Made by a program: the position numbers and the translations under genes
The notes under the pieces: model-generated
Databases searched by the model: none
The model's input: only the letters and a program-made list of their open reading frames with translations
What the model was told of the DNA's origin: nothing
NCBI GenBank assembly: GCA_963727955.1
Contig: CAVSII010000005.1
Coordinates: forward strand, 297,481 to 361,480
Direction: 5' to 3'
Length of the DNA: 64,000 bases
Source: Bog-756 sp963727955
GTDB lineage: Bacteria; Actinomycetota; Acidimicrobiia; Acidimicrobiales; RAAP-2
Shown here: one piece after another, positions 41,327 through 48,843 of the stretch
Numbering within the stretch: the first letter of the stretch is position 1
Layout of the letters: every line of letters begins with the position of its first letter

Positions 41327-42982
41327 CTGATCCGGCTGCGCGTCGACGGCGCCGACGTCGAGGCGGAGGACGACGGGTCGTCGCTTCTCGACCTTCTCCG
41401 TGATCAACTGAGCATCCGCTCGGTCAAGGACGGGTGCAGTCCCCAAGGCCAGTGCGGCTGTTGCACCGTTTGGGTGGACGGTGCCCCCCGGGTGGCCTGC
41501 GTCACCCCCCTCCGACGGCTGGAAGGTCGCCAGGTCACGACGCTCGATGGCCTACCCGCCGCCGACCGTGAGCGTTGGGCGGACGCCCTGGTGGCAACGG
41601 GGGGGAGCCAGTGCGGGTTCTGCACGCCGGGCATTGTCATGCGATTGGCCGGGCTGGCCCGCAAAGCGCCCAGGGCGCCCTCCGGCGCGGCGGGAGCTGC
41701 GGGCCTGCAGGTGGGGGACGAGCAGATCGACGAGGCCCTGGTGGCCCATCTCTGCCGTTGCACGGGCTGGCAGACCATCCGTGAGGCGGCACGGTGGGCT
41801 CTCGACGGTCCGGAGGCCCAGCCGGCGGGGGCACCGACCGGCCGCGATCTCGGGAGGGCGGTGGCCCGGGCCACCCTCGAGGGGGGAGTGGCCCAGGACG
41901 TCGGCCCGGAGGTGGTGCTCGGGCGGGCCGGGTTTGCCGACGACACCGCTCCCAGCCAGGCGTTGGTCGCCGTCCCTGACGGCATTGGCGGCTACACGGT
42001 GGCGGCGTCGCCGAGAGAGGCCAGGTCCCAGGCGGGCAAGGTGCAGGGGCGGCGGACGAGCCTGGGATTGACCCACCCGGTGGGCCTCCCTGGAGGTCGA
42101 TGGGACCTCGTTCTCCAGACCACCTGGGTGGAACCGGGTTACGTCGAGCCGGACGCGTCATGGTGCGTGCCGGGGGGTGAGCCGGCGTCGCCCTACGGGA
42201 ACGGAGGCGCCTTCGGCGGGAAGCTGCACTCGCCGGTGATGGCCGACGCCCGGCGTCTGGCCGACGAGCACGGGCGACCGGTGCGGGTGCTCTGGTCACG
42301 CGAGGACGTGGTGGGCCAAGGGCCCAAGCGTCCACCGGTGGCCGGTGGCATCCGAGCCGACGGGGCCGGTGTACTCCGCGTCGGCGTCCCGACCGAAGGT
42401 GTCCCGGCCGAGGAGTGGGCATCCGTCATGGCTGACGTGGCCCGGGTGGCTCCGGCCGTGGTCGTCGAGCCGGTCCCCCTGACCGGGCCTCCCGTCTCTC
42501 TCGATCTGCGGGGTTCGGTGTGGGCCGAGGCGGCCGTCCTGGTGGCGTGCGCTCCCTGGGCGTCGGCAGCCGACGATGCCGATCCATTTTTCCGTACCGA
42601 GATCACCAGTCCGGGAGGGGGGTGGGCTGCGGCCCGGTTCCTTCCCGACGGCTCGGTGGAGGTGGAGGTGGACGCCGGTCGGTCCCTCGACGAGGTGGTG
42701 CTCCGCTCCTACTGTGTGGGGGCCGCGCACCAGGCCATGGGCTGGGTGCGGTCGGAGGGCATCGCCGTCGACCATGACGGCGCCTCCCGCGATCTCACCA
42801 TCCGCTCCTTTGGGATCCTGCGCGCCCGCGACACCCCGCCGATCACCGTGGCCCTACGGACGACGAAGGAAGGGGAGCCGGTCAACGGCTCCGACGCCGT
42901 ATTCGCCGCCGTGGCCGCTTCGTGTTGGAGGGCCGCCGGTCTGCCGCCCCGGTGGCCGGTGGATCGGGGTTCCCCCCATTGA
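41327..42982 (+). CDS. Compact xanthine-dehydrogenase-like fusion ([2Fe-2S] domain plus Moco-domain-like region), CTG start
   Basis: A 551-residue protein if it starts at CTG 41327; no ATG, GTG or TTG exists in frame before 41474, which is too far in to keep the first cluster site. Seen: ferredoxin-like residues 1-75 with Cys37, Cys43, Cys46 and Cys58 (DGCSPQGQCGCCTV), then the helical [2Fe-2S] domain (SQCGFCTPGIVM and HLCRCTGWQTI). A Moco-subunit-like region follows, with GNGGAFGGKLHSP and GRPVRVLWSREDVV. That region is only about 400 residues against 700 or more in classical enzymes, so it may not bind cofactor. It is in the same frame as iscA, whose stop lies 12 bases before. Confidence 0.75.
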   Translation: MIRLRVDGADVEAEDDGSSLLDLLRDQLSIRSVKDGCSPQGQCGCCTVWVDGAPRVACVTPLRRLEGRQVTTLDGLPAADRERWADALVATGGSQCGFCTPGIVMRLAGLARKAPRAPSGAAGAAGLQVGDEQIDEALVAHLCRCTGWQTIREAARWALDGPEAQPAGAPTGRDLGRAVARATLEGGVAQDVGPEVVLGRAGFADDTAPSQALVAVPDGIGGYTVAASPREARSQAGKVQGRRTSLGLTHPVGLPGGRWDLVLQTTWVEPGYVEPDASWCVPGGEPASPYGNGGAFGGKLHSPVMADARRLADEHGRPVRVLWSREDVVGQGPKRPPVAGGIRADGAGVLRVGVPTEGVPAEEWASVMADVARVAPAVVVEPVPLTGPPVSLDLRGSVWAEAAVLVACAPWASAADDADPFFRTEITSPGGGWAAARFLPDGSVEVEVDAGRSLDEVVLRSYCVGAAHQAMGWVRSEGIAVDHDGASRDLTIRSFGILRARDTPPITVALRTTKEGEPVNGSDAVFAAVAASCWRAAGLPPRWPVDRGSPH

Positions 42983-43091
42983 GGTCCGGTCCCGAGGCCC
43001 GGCTTTGGTACGAGGCAGAAAGCGGGCAATGACCAGGTATCGAGCCCCGAATGAGCCCCGGAAATGAGCAGAGAGTGAGCACGAGCCCGCC

Positions 43092-43460
43092 ATGAGCACG
43101 CCCATCGGTCCCTACAGCCCCATCGTTGTCGCCGGCCCGTGGTTGATCACCTCCGGCCAGCTCGGGTTGCGCCCCGATCCGCCGCCCTCGCTGGTCGAAG
43201 GAGGCCCGACGGCCCAGCTGACCCAGGCCCTGGAGAACGGCGAGCGCCTGCTGGCGGATCACGGTGCCACCCGCCAGGACGTGATCAAGACCACCCTTTT
43301 CGTCACGGACATGGCACTGTTCGCCGCCCTCAATGAGGCCTACGTGGACTTCTTCGGCGACCACCGACCGGCCCGGTCGGCGGTGGGGGTGGCCGCCCTG
43401 CCCATGGGCGCCGCCGTCGAGGTCGAGCTGTGGGCCTACCGGTCGCCAGGGCCGGCGTGA
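43092..43460 (+). CDS. RidA-family protein
   Basis: A 122-residue protein of the RidA/YjgF/UK114 group: IGPYSPIVVAGPWLITSGQL at the start, ENGERLLADHGATRQDVIKT in the middle, and RPARSAVGVAALPMGAAVEV, which carries the conserved Arg of the active site. Archetypal members hydrolyse reactive enamines and imines made by PLP enzymes. The stop is followed by 24-bp tandem repeats and the 3' end of the GlnR-like gene. Confidence 0.88.
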   Translation: MSTPIGPYSPIVVAGPWLITSGQLGLRPDPPPSLVEGGPTAQLTQALENGERLLADHGATRQDVIKTTLFVTDMALFAALNEAYVDFFGDHRPARSAVGVAALPMGAAVEVELWAYRSPGPA

Positions 43461-43491
43461 TCGGCGCTGCGAGGATCAACGGCCGGGCCGT

Positions 43492-43539
43492 CGACCATCA
43501 GCTCGCCGGTCAGCTCGACCATCGGTTCGCCGGTCAGCT
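43492..43539. repeat. Two tandem 24-bp repeats downstream of the GlnR-like gene
   Basis: Two 24-base units, starting CGACCATC at 43492 and 43516, differ at two positions. On the minus strand, in the frame one base off from the GlnR-like gene, they would encode a repeated ELTGExMV motif. A third, weaker copy follows. They lie between the RidA-like gene stop and the GlnR-like gene stop, which converge here. Function unknown; slippage is likely. Confidence 0.6.
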
Positions 43540-43557
43540 CGCCGGCAAGCTCGACGG

Positions 43558-44196
43558 TCAGGGGGTCCAGTTGGTCTGTCCGAAGCGGTAGCCCACCGAC
43601 CGCACCGTCTGGATGAGGTGGGCGTGCTCCTCGCCGAGCTTGGCCCGCAACCGCCGCACGTGGACGTCGACCGTGCGGGCCCCTCCGTAGTACTCGTAGC
43701 CCCACACCCGGCTGAGCAACGTCTCGCGGGTGAATACCTTGCCCGGCCGGGCGGCCAGGAACCGCAGGAGCTCGTACTCCATGTAGGTGAGGTCGAGCAC
43801 CTTGCCGCTCACCGCCGCCTGGTAGGTCTCCAGGTTGAGGACCAGGGGTCCGTGTTCGAGGAGGTCGGGTCGCAGGCCCCTGCCGGTCCGCCAGAACAGA
43901 TGGGCCAGTCGGGCGCTGAGCTCGTCGGCGTTGACCGGTTCGAGACAGAGGTCGTCGAACAGGTCCTCCCGCAGTTCGAGCTCCGCCAGCTGGTCGTGGG
44001 GGACGATCACCATCACCGGAGCGAGGGGCACCTCGCGTTTGCGCAGGTGCCGACAGAGGAGGAAGGCCCCGACCGGGTCCTCGGCACTGCAGATGACCGC
44101 GCCCGACCAGCCGTCTTCGGGCTCGTCCAGCTCCGACGACTCGGGCTTGTCGACCCCCTGCCACGGGTAGCCGGCGCGGTCCAGCACCGCGGTCAC
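43558..44196 (-). CDS. glnR: GlnR-like orphan response regulator (OmpR-type winged helix)
   Basis: The minimal frame is 212 residues from GTG 44196. The C-terminal DNA-binding domain closely matches actinobacterial GlnR: VLDLTYMEYELLRFLAARPG, then RVWGYEYYGGARTVDVHVRR and LRAKLGEEHAHLIQTVRSVG. The receiver lacks the usual phosphoacceptor Asp (AVICSAED), as expected for an atypical, non-phosphorylated GlnR. The expected first beta strand (EPLLCFPQAPP) lies upstream of the GTG, and an ideal AAGGAAGGGG stands before an ATC codon at 44238, so initiation at ATC is plausible. Following glnII and glnA on the same strand, it is very probably the nitrogen regulator of this block. Confidence 0.8.
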   Translation of the reverse strand: MTAVLDRAGYPWQGVDKPESSELDEPEDGWSGAVICSAEDPVGAFLLCRHLRKREVPLAPVMVIVPHDQLAELELREDLFDDLCLEPVNADELSARLAHLFWRTGRGLRPDLLEHGPLVLNLETYQAAVSGKVLDLTYMEYELLRFLAARPGKVFTRETLLSRVWGYEYYGGARTVDVHVRRLRAKLGEEHAHLIQTVRSVGYRFGQTNWTP

Positions 44197-44294
44197 CGCC
44201 GAGGGCGGCGCCTGGGGGAAGCACAGGAGCGGTTCGATGGCTGTCTTCCCCTTCCTTGCGAGGATGAGCGTGGTCCCTTATTACAGCAGGGGAA

Positions 44295-45659
44295 TTACAG
44301 CAGGGGAAAGTAGCGGTCGAGCTCGAACTGGGACACGTGAGCCTTGTATTCGCCCCATTCGGCCCGCTTGTTACGGATGAACCATTCGAAGACGTGCTCC
44401 CCGAGGGTGTCGGCCAGCAACTCGGAGGACTCCATCAGACCGAGGGCTTCGTTGAGGCTTCCCGGCAGGTGGAGGATCCCCTTGTTGGCCAGCTCCTCGG
44501 GGCTGAGGGTGAACAGGTTGGCGTCCGCCTCCGGCGGCAGTCCGTATCCCTTCTCGATGCCCTCGAGGCCGGCGGCCAGGATGACGGCGAAGGCCAGGTA
44601 GGGGTTGCAGGCGCTGTCGGGTGAGCGGTACTCGACCCGGGTCGACTCCAGCTTGCCCGGTTTGACCACCGGCACCCTGATCAGGGCCGAGCGGTTGTTC
44701 CGGGCCCAGGAGACGTGGATGGGGGCCTCGTACCCCGACACCAGGCGCTTGTAGGAGTTGACCCACTGGTTGGTCACCGCCGTTATCTCGGGGGCGTGGC
44801 GCAACAGGCCGGCGATGAAGCCGTCGGCCACTTCGGAAAGCCCGCCGGGCCGGTCGAGGTCGACGAAGGCGTTGACGTCGCCCTCGAACAGCGAGAGGTG
44901 GGTGTGCATGCCCGATCCCTGCACGCCGGCCAGTGGCTTGGGCATGAAGCTGGCGAAGACGCCCTGTTGACGGGCCATCTCCTTGACGACCAGTCGAACG
45001 GTCATGACGGTGTCGGCCATGGTCATGGCGTCGGTGTACCGCAGGTCGATCTCGTGCTGGCTGGGGGCGTCCTCGTGCTGGGCGTGCTCGACCGGGATGC
45101 CCATCTCCTCGAGAGTGAGCACGGTGCGCTGGCGGATGTCGCTGGCCCTGTCGGCCACCGTGAGCTCGAAATAGGAACCGGAGTCGAGGGCGGTGGGGGC
45201 GTGGGTGGGGTCGGCGTCAGCGAAGTAGAAGTACTCGATTTCCGGGGCGGCGAAGAAGGTGAAGCCGCGGTCGTGGGCCCGGTCGAGGGTCCGGCGCAGG
45301 ACGTGGCGGGGGCACCCCTGAAAGGGCGATCCGTCGAGATTGACGATGTCGCAGAAGACCCGGGCCACCTGGGGGTCGGCGTGCTCGCCGTTGTGCCCGG
45401 CCTGGCCGTGGCCGTGCCAGGGAAGCAGTTGGAAGGTGTGGGCATCGGGCCGGGCCAGGACGTCGCTCTCCTGGACCCGGCTGAACCCGTCGATGGCCGA
45501 GCCGTCGAAGGTCATGCCCTCCACCAGGGCGTTCTCCAACTCGGCGGGCGTGATGGAGAACGTCTTGGGGGTCCCCAACACGTCCGTGAACCACAACTGG
45601 ACGAAACGGATGCCGCGCTCCTCAACCGTGCGGAGAACGTACTCCTCTTGACTCCTCAT
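44295..45659 (-). CDS. glnA: Glutamine synthetase type I (alpha-like)
   Basis: A 454-residue enzyme that makes glutamine from glutamate, ammonia and ATP. Seen: GMTFDGSAIDGFSRVQESDV, the metal/Glu residues in APEIEYF and HEDAPSQHEIDLRY, GVQGSGMHTHLSLF, NSYKRLVSGYEAP, and NNRSALIRVP. The adenylylation tyrosine found in beta-type enzymes (NLYDLP) is replaced by Phe in NLFTLSPEEL, so control by adenylylation is unlikely; the size fits GSI-alpha. The gene lies between glnII and the GlnR-like gene on the same strand. Confidence 0.96.
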   Translation of the reverse strand: MRSQEEYVLRTVEERGIRFVQLWFTDVLGTPKTFSITPAELENALVEGMTFDGSAIDGFSRVQESDVLARPDAHTFQLLPWHGHGQAGHNGEHADPQVARVFCDIVNLDGSPFQGCPRHVLRRTLDRAHDRGFTFFAAPEIEYFYFADADPTHAPTALDSGSYFELTVADRASDIRQRTVLTLEEMGIPVEHAQHEDAPSQHEIDLRYTDAMTMADTVMTVRLVVKEMARQQGVFASFMPKPLAGVQGSGMHTHLSLFEGDVNAFVDLDRPGGLSEVADGFIAGLLRHAPEITAVTNQWVNSYKRLVSGYEAPIHVSWARNNRSALIRVPVVKPGKLESTRVEYRSPDSACNPYLAFAVILAAGLEGIEKGYGLPPEADANLFTLSPEELANKGILHLPGSLNEALGLMESSELLADTLGEHVFEWFIRNKRAEWGEYKAHVSQFELDRYFPLL

Positions 45660-45770
45660 GGGGTCGGGTACCTCCGAGGCCGTCGGGGTCTTCGGTGTGG
45701 GGGTGTCGGATGTGATGGCGCCATTGTCGCAGGCCGCTGGGGGCCTGGTCGACAGCGCCGCCGAGGATGC

Positions 45771-45806
45771 GAACAGAGCCGGATCCGAAGGGACCCGGCT
45801 CTGTTC
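45771..45806 (-). terminator. Strong inverted repeat downstream of glnII
   Basis: A perfect 12-bp stem, GAACAGAGCCGG paired with CCGGCTCTGTTC, has a 12-nt loop that can close further by three pairs. It lies 74 bases after the glnII stop, before glnA. No T-tract follows on the minus strand, so it may act as a factor-aided terminator, an attenuator or an RNA-stability element limiting glnA read-through. Confidence 0.6.
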
Positions 45807-45879
45807 GTTTCAGCTGATGGACGCCGGGTCACTCCGCAGCAGACCTGGGGGGTAGGTCGTGCTCCGGGCCCGTGCGTCG

Positions 45880-46890
45880 TCAGCCTCCCGCCGCGTCGCT
45901 GCAGACGGTCTCGGTGATGACTGCTGTGACCTGGTAGGGATCCATGTTGGCGTTGGGGCGCCGGTCTTCGAGCCAGCCCTTCTTGGCCTTGGCCACCGCC
46001 CACGGGATGCGGATGGATGCGCCCCGGTCGGAGGTGCCGTAGCTGAACTTGGAGAAGTGCTCGGTTTCGTGGGCCCCGGTCAGGCGCCCCTCGATGCCTA
46101 CGCCGTAGACGGCGATGTGCTCGGGGATCTTCTTTCCGATGGCCTCACATCCGGCGATGATGGCGTCCCAGCCCCCGTCGGCGCGCATGGCCTTGGTCGA
46201 GAAGTTGGTGTGGGCGCCGGCCCCGTTCCAGTCACCCAGAATGGGCTTCGGCTCCAAGGTGGCGTACACCCCGAAATCCTCGGCGATGCGGAAGAGGAGC
46301 CACCGGGCCACCCACAGGTGATCGGACACGTCGAGGGGGGAGAGCACGCCCACCTGGAACTCCCACTGGCCCATCATGACTTCGGCGTTGGTGCCCTCGA
46401 TGCCGATGCCGGCGTCGATGCAGGCCGCGGTGTGCAGTTCCACGATCTCGCGTCCGGGCATCTTGTCGCCACCCACACCGCAGTAGTACGGGCCCTGGGG
46501 GGCGGGGTAGCCGAGAGCCGGCCAGCCGAGCGGGCGACCGTCCTTGAAGAAGGTGTACTCCTGCTCGATACCGAACATCGGCTCCTGGTCGGCGTACTTC
46601 TCGACCACCTCACGCAGCTTGGCCCGGGTGTTGGTCGGGTGGGGGGTGAAGTCGGTCAGCTCGACCTCGCACATGACCAGCTTGTCGTCGGGACCACGCA
46701 AAGGGTCGGGGACGATGAAGACCGGTCGGAGGACGCAGTCGGAGTCGTGCCCCAGGGCCTGGTTGGTGCTCGATCCGTCGAAACCCCAGATGCCCGGATC
46801 TTCGCCGTCGGCAACGATCTTCGTCTTGCTCCGGAGGAGCGGCGATGGCTCGGTCCCGTCGATCCAGATGTATTCAGCTTGGTATGGCAC
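45880..46890 (-). CDS. glnII: Glutamine synthetase type II (eukaryote-like)
   Basis: A 336-residue GSII, the short decameric form found in plants, rhizobia and actinomycetes. Seen: YIWIDGTEPSPLLRSKTKIV, GIWGFDGSSTNQA, FGIEQEYTFF, GPYYCGVGG, the active-site segment LGDWNGAGAHTNFSTKAMR, and ASIRIP. Type II is often nitrogen-controlled and backs up type I. Upstream, 170 bases from the start codon, is a good GlnR box. The ATG is preceded by GAGGAG. With glnA and the GlnR-like gene behind it, it begins a nitrogen-assimilation cluster. Confidence 0.97.
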   Translation of the reverse strand: MPYQAEYIWIDGTEPSPLLRSKTKIVADGEDPGIWGFDGSSTNQALGHDSDCVLRPVFIVPDPLRGPDDKLVMCEVELTDFTPHPTNTRAKLREVVEKYADQEPMFGIEQEYTFFKDGRPLGWPALGYPAPQGPYYCGVGGDKMPGREIVELHTAACIDAGIGIEGTNAEVMMGQWEFQVGVLSPLDVSDHLWVARWLLFRIAEDFGVYATLEPKPILGDWNGAGAHTNFSTKAMRADGGWDAIIAGCEAIGKKIPEHIAVYGVGIEGRLTGAHETEHFSKFSYGTSDRGASIRIPWAVAKAKKGWLEDRRPNANMDPYQVTAVITETVCSDAAGG

Positions 46891-47058
46891 GTGCGCTCCT
46901 CTGTTGCTTGTATTGCCTATGACGCTCGGTTGACATGGTGATTCCCCTGCGCCCAGCGGCGCTCTGCCCGCTCCTTGACGATGGTATGTGGCACAACCGA
47001 GCGGTCGTCCAGCCGAAGTGTAGGACTGAACAGGACGACCGCATTGTGGCAGTGGGCC

Positions 47059-47074
47059 GTTTCTCGTCCGTTAC
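47059..47074 (-). promoter_or_regulatory. Candidate GlnR box upstream of glnII
   Basis: On the minus strand the sequence is GTAAC-N6-GAAAC, an exact fit to the a-site/b-site half of the known actinobacterial GlnR consensus gTnAC-N6-GaAAC. A further TTCAC lies six bases before it. The box is 170 bases upstream of the glnII start and about 70 from the divergent nadE start. A GlnR-like gene is encoded 3 kb away. Binding is inferred, not tested. Confidence 0.65.
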
Positions 47075-47141
47075 CCGACTGTGAACGGAGGATGAACAGG
47101 CCGGCCGGGGGTGGGCAAACCACGCCCGGTAGTCTGGCGCC

Positions 47142-48842
47142 ATGGCCCGAGTGCGCATAGCCGCGTGCCAGATCAACACCGTGGTGGGCGACCTCGACGG
47201 CAACGCCGACCGGATCCAGGTCGCCCTGGCCGAGGCCGAGCGGGCCGGGGCCGACCTGGCCGTTTTCCCCGAGCTGACGGTGACCGGCTATCCGCCCGAG
47301 GACCTCTTGTCGCGGCCGGCCTTCGTGGCCGACAACCGCGCCGTATTCGCCCGGATTGCCGCCGAAAGTGGTCGGTGCGCGGCGGTGGTCGGCTACGTGG
47401 ACATCGACGCTCAGGGTCGCCTGGTCAACGCGGCCGCCCTCTGCGCCGGCGGGAAGGTGCTCGGTCGCTACGACAAGCGCCTGCTCCCCAACTACGGCGT
47501 GTTCGACGAACAGCGGTGGTTCACCCCCGGCACCGGGGAGCCCTCACCCCAACCGGTGGCCGGCGTGCCGGTGGGCGTGACCATCTGCGAGGACATGTGG
47601 TTCGCCCGGGGCCCGATGGTCGATCAGGCCCGTGCCGGGGCGCTGCTTCTGGTCAACCTCAACGCCTCTCCCTACTCGCGCCGGCGCCGACAGGAACGGC
47701 TGGCCGTGCTGACCGAGCGGGTCAGGGAGACAGGATGCCCGATCGTCTACGTCAACCAGGTCGGCGGTCAGGACGAGCTGGTCTTCGACGGGGCGTCACT
47801 GGTCGTGGGGCCCGGAGGGGTACTGGCGTCCGCCGCTCAGTTCGAAGAGGAGATCCTGGTCGTCGACATCGACACCCCCTACCAGGGTGGGGACGAAGGA
47901 GACGTGCCCGCCGCCGCCGGTTGCATTGCTCCCGTTCTCGGTCCCGAGGCCGAGGTGTACGCCGCTCTGGTCCTCGGCACCCGCGATTACCTGGCCAAAA
48001 ACGGCTTCACCGATGCGGTCATCGGGCTGTCCGGTGGCATCGATTCGTCATTGGTGGCGGCGGTGGCCGTCGACGCCCTGGGCCCGGACCACGTCCACGG
48101 GGTGACCATGCCGTCGCGTTACTCCAGTGAGGGATCGGTGGCCGATGCCGTCGTCCTGGCGGCCAACCTCGGGATCGACGTGGCCACCCTGCCCATCGAA
48201 GAGGCCCATCGCACCCTGTCGGCCACCCTGGCGCCGGTCATCGACGGCGAACCCACCGGACTGACCGACGAGAACCTGCAGTCCCGCATCCGCGGCATCC
48301 TGCTGATGGCGGTGTCCAACGAGCGGGGCTGGATTGTGTTGACCACCGGCAACAAGAGCGAAATGGCCACCGGCTATTCGACCCTCTACGGCGACTCGGC
48401 CGGTGGCTTCGCCGTCATCAAAGACGTGGCCAAGACGCTCGTCTACGCCCTCTGTCGTCATCGGAACGAGAAGGCCGGCTTCGATCTCATACCCGGCGCC
48501 GTCCTGGACAAGCCGCCGTCGGCCGAGCTGCGTCCCGATCAGCGTGACGACGAATCACTTCCCCCCTACGAGATCCTCGATCCGGTGATGGCCGGTTATG
48601 TCGAAGAGGATCAGTCGCCCGACGAGCTCGTAGCCGCCGGATTCGACCGCGCCGACGTCGAGCGTGTCGTCGCCCTCATCGATCGGGCCGAGTACAAGCG
48701 ACGCCAGATGCCGCCGGGGGTGCGCATTTCGGGAAAGGCGTTCGGTAAGGATCGACGTATGCCCATCACCAATCACTACCGGGGCCGGGCGGGATCTCCG
48801 CCCGCATCCCATCCCCGCGGGGAGAGGCCGGCCGTTGTCTGA
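47142..48842 (+). CDS. nadE: Glutamine-dependent NAD+ synthetase
   Basis: A 566-residue bifunctional enzyme that hydrolyses glutamine and amidates nicotinate adenine dinucleotide. N-terminal nitrilase domain: triad Glu44 (VFPELTVTGY), Lys112 (GRYDKRLLPN) and Cys149 (GVTICEDMWF). C-terminal synthetase domain: PP-loop GLSGGIDSS, TGNKSEMATGYSTLYGDSAG, and DKPPSAELRPDQRDDESLPP. The last 20 residues are a polar tail. It is divergent from glnII, and its 5' region contains the same GlnR box, so nitrogen control of NAD synthesis is possible. Confidence 0.97.
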   Translation: MARVRIAACQINTVVGDLDGNADRIQVALAEAERAGADLAVFPELTVTGYPPEDLLSRPAFVADNRAVFARIAAESGRCAAVVGYVDIDAQGRLVNAAALCAGGKVLGRYDKRLLPNYGVFDEQRWFTPGTGEPSPQPVAGVPVGVTICEDMWFARGPMVDQARAGALLLVNLNASPYSRRRRQERLAVLTERVRETGCPIVYVNQVGGQDELVFDGASLVVGPGGVLASAAQFEEEILVVDIDTPYQGGDEGDVPAAAGCIAPVLGPEAEVYAALVLGTRDYLAKNGFTDAVIGLSGGIDSSLVAAVAVDALGPDHVHGVTMPSRYSSEGSVADAVVLAANLGIDVATLPIEEAHRTLSATLAPVIDGEPTGLTDENLQSRIRGILLMAVSNERGWIVLTTGNKSEMATGYSTLYGDSAGGFAVIKDVAKTLVYALCRHRNEKAGFDLIPGAVLDKPPSAELRPDQRDDESLPPYEILDPVMAGYVEEDQSPDELVAAGFDRADVERVVALIDRAEYKRRQMPPGVRISGKAFGKDRRMPITNHYRGRAGSPPASHPRGERPAVV

Positions 48843-48843
48843 A

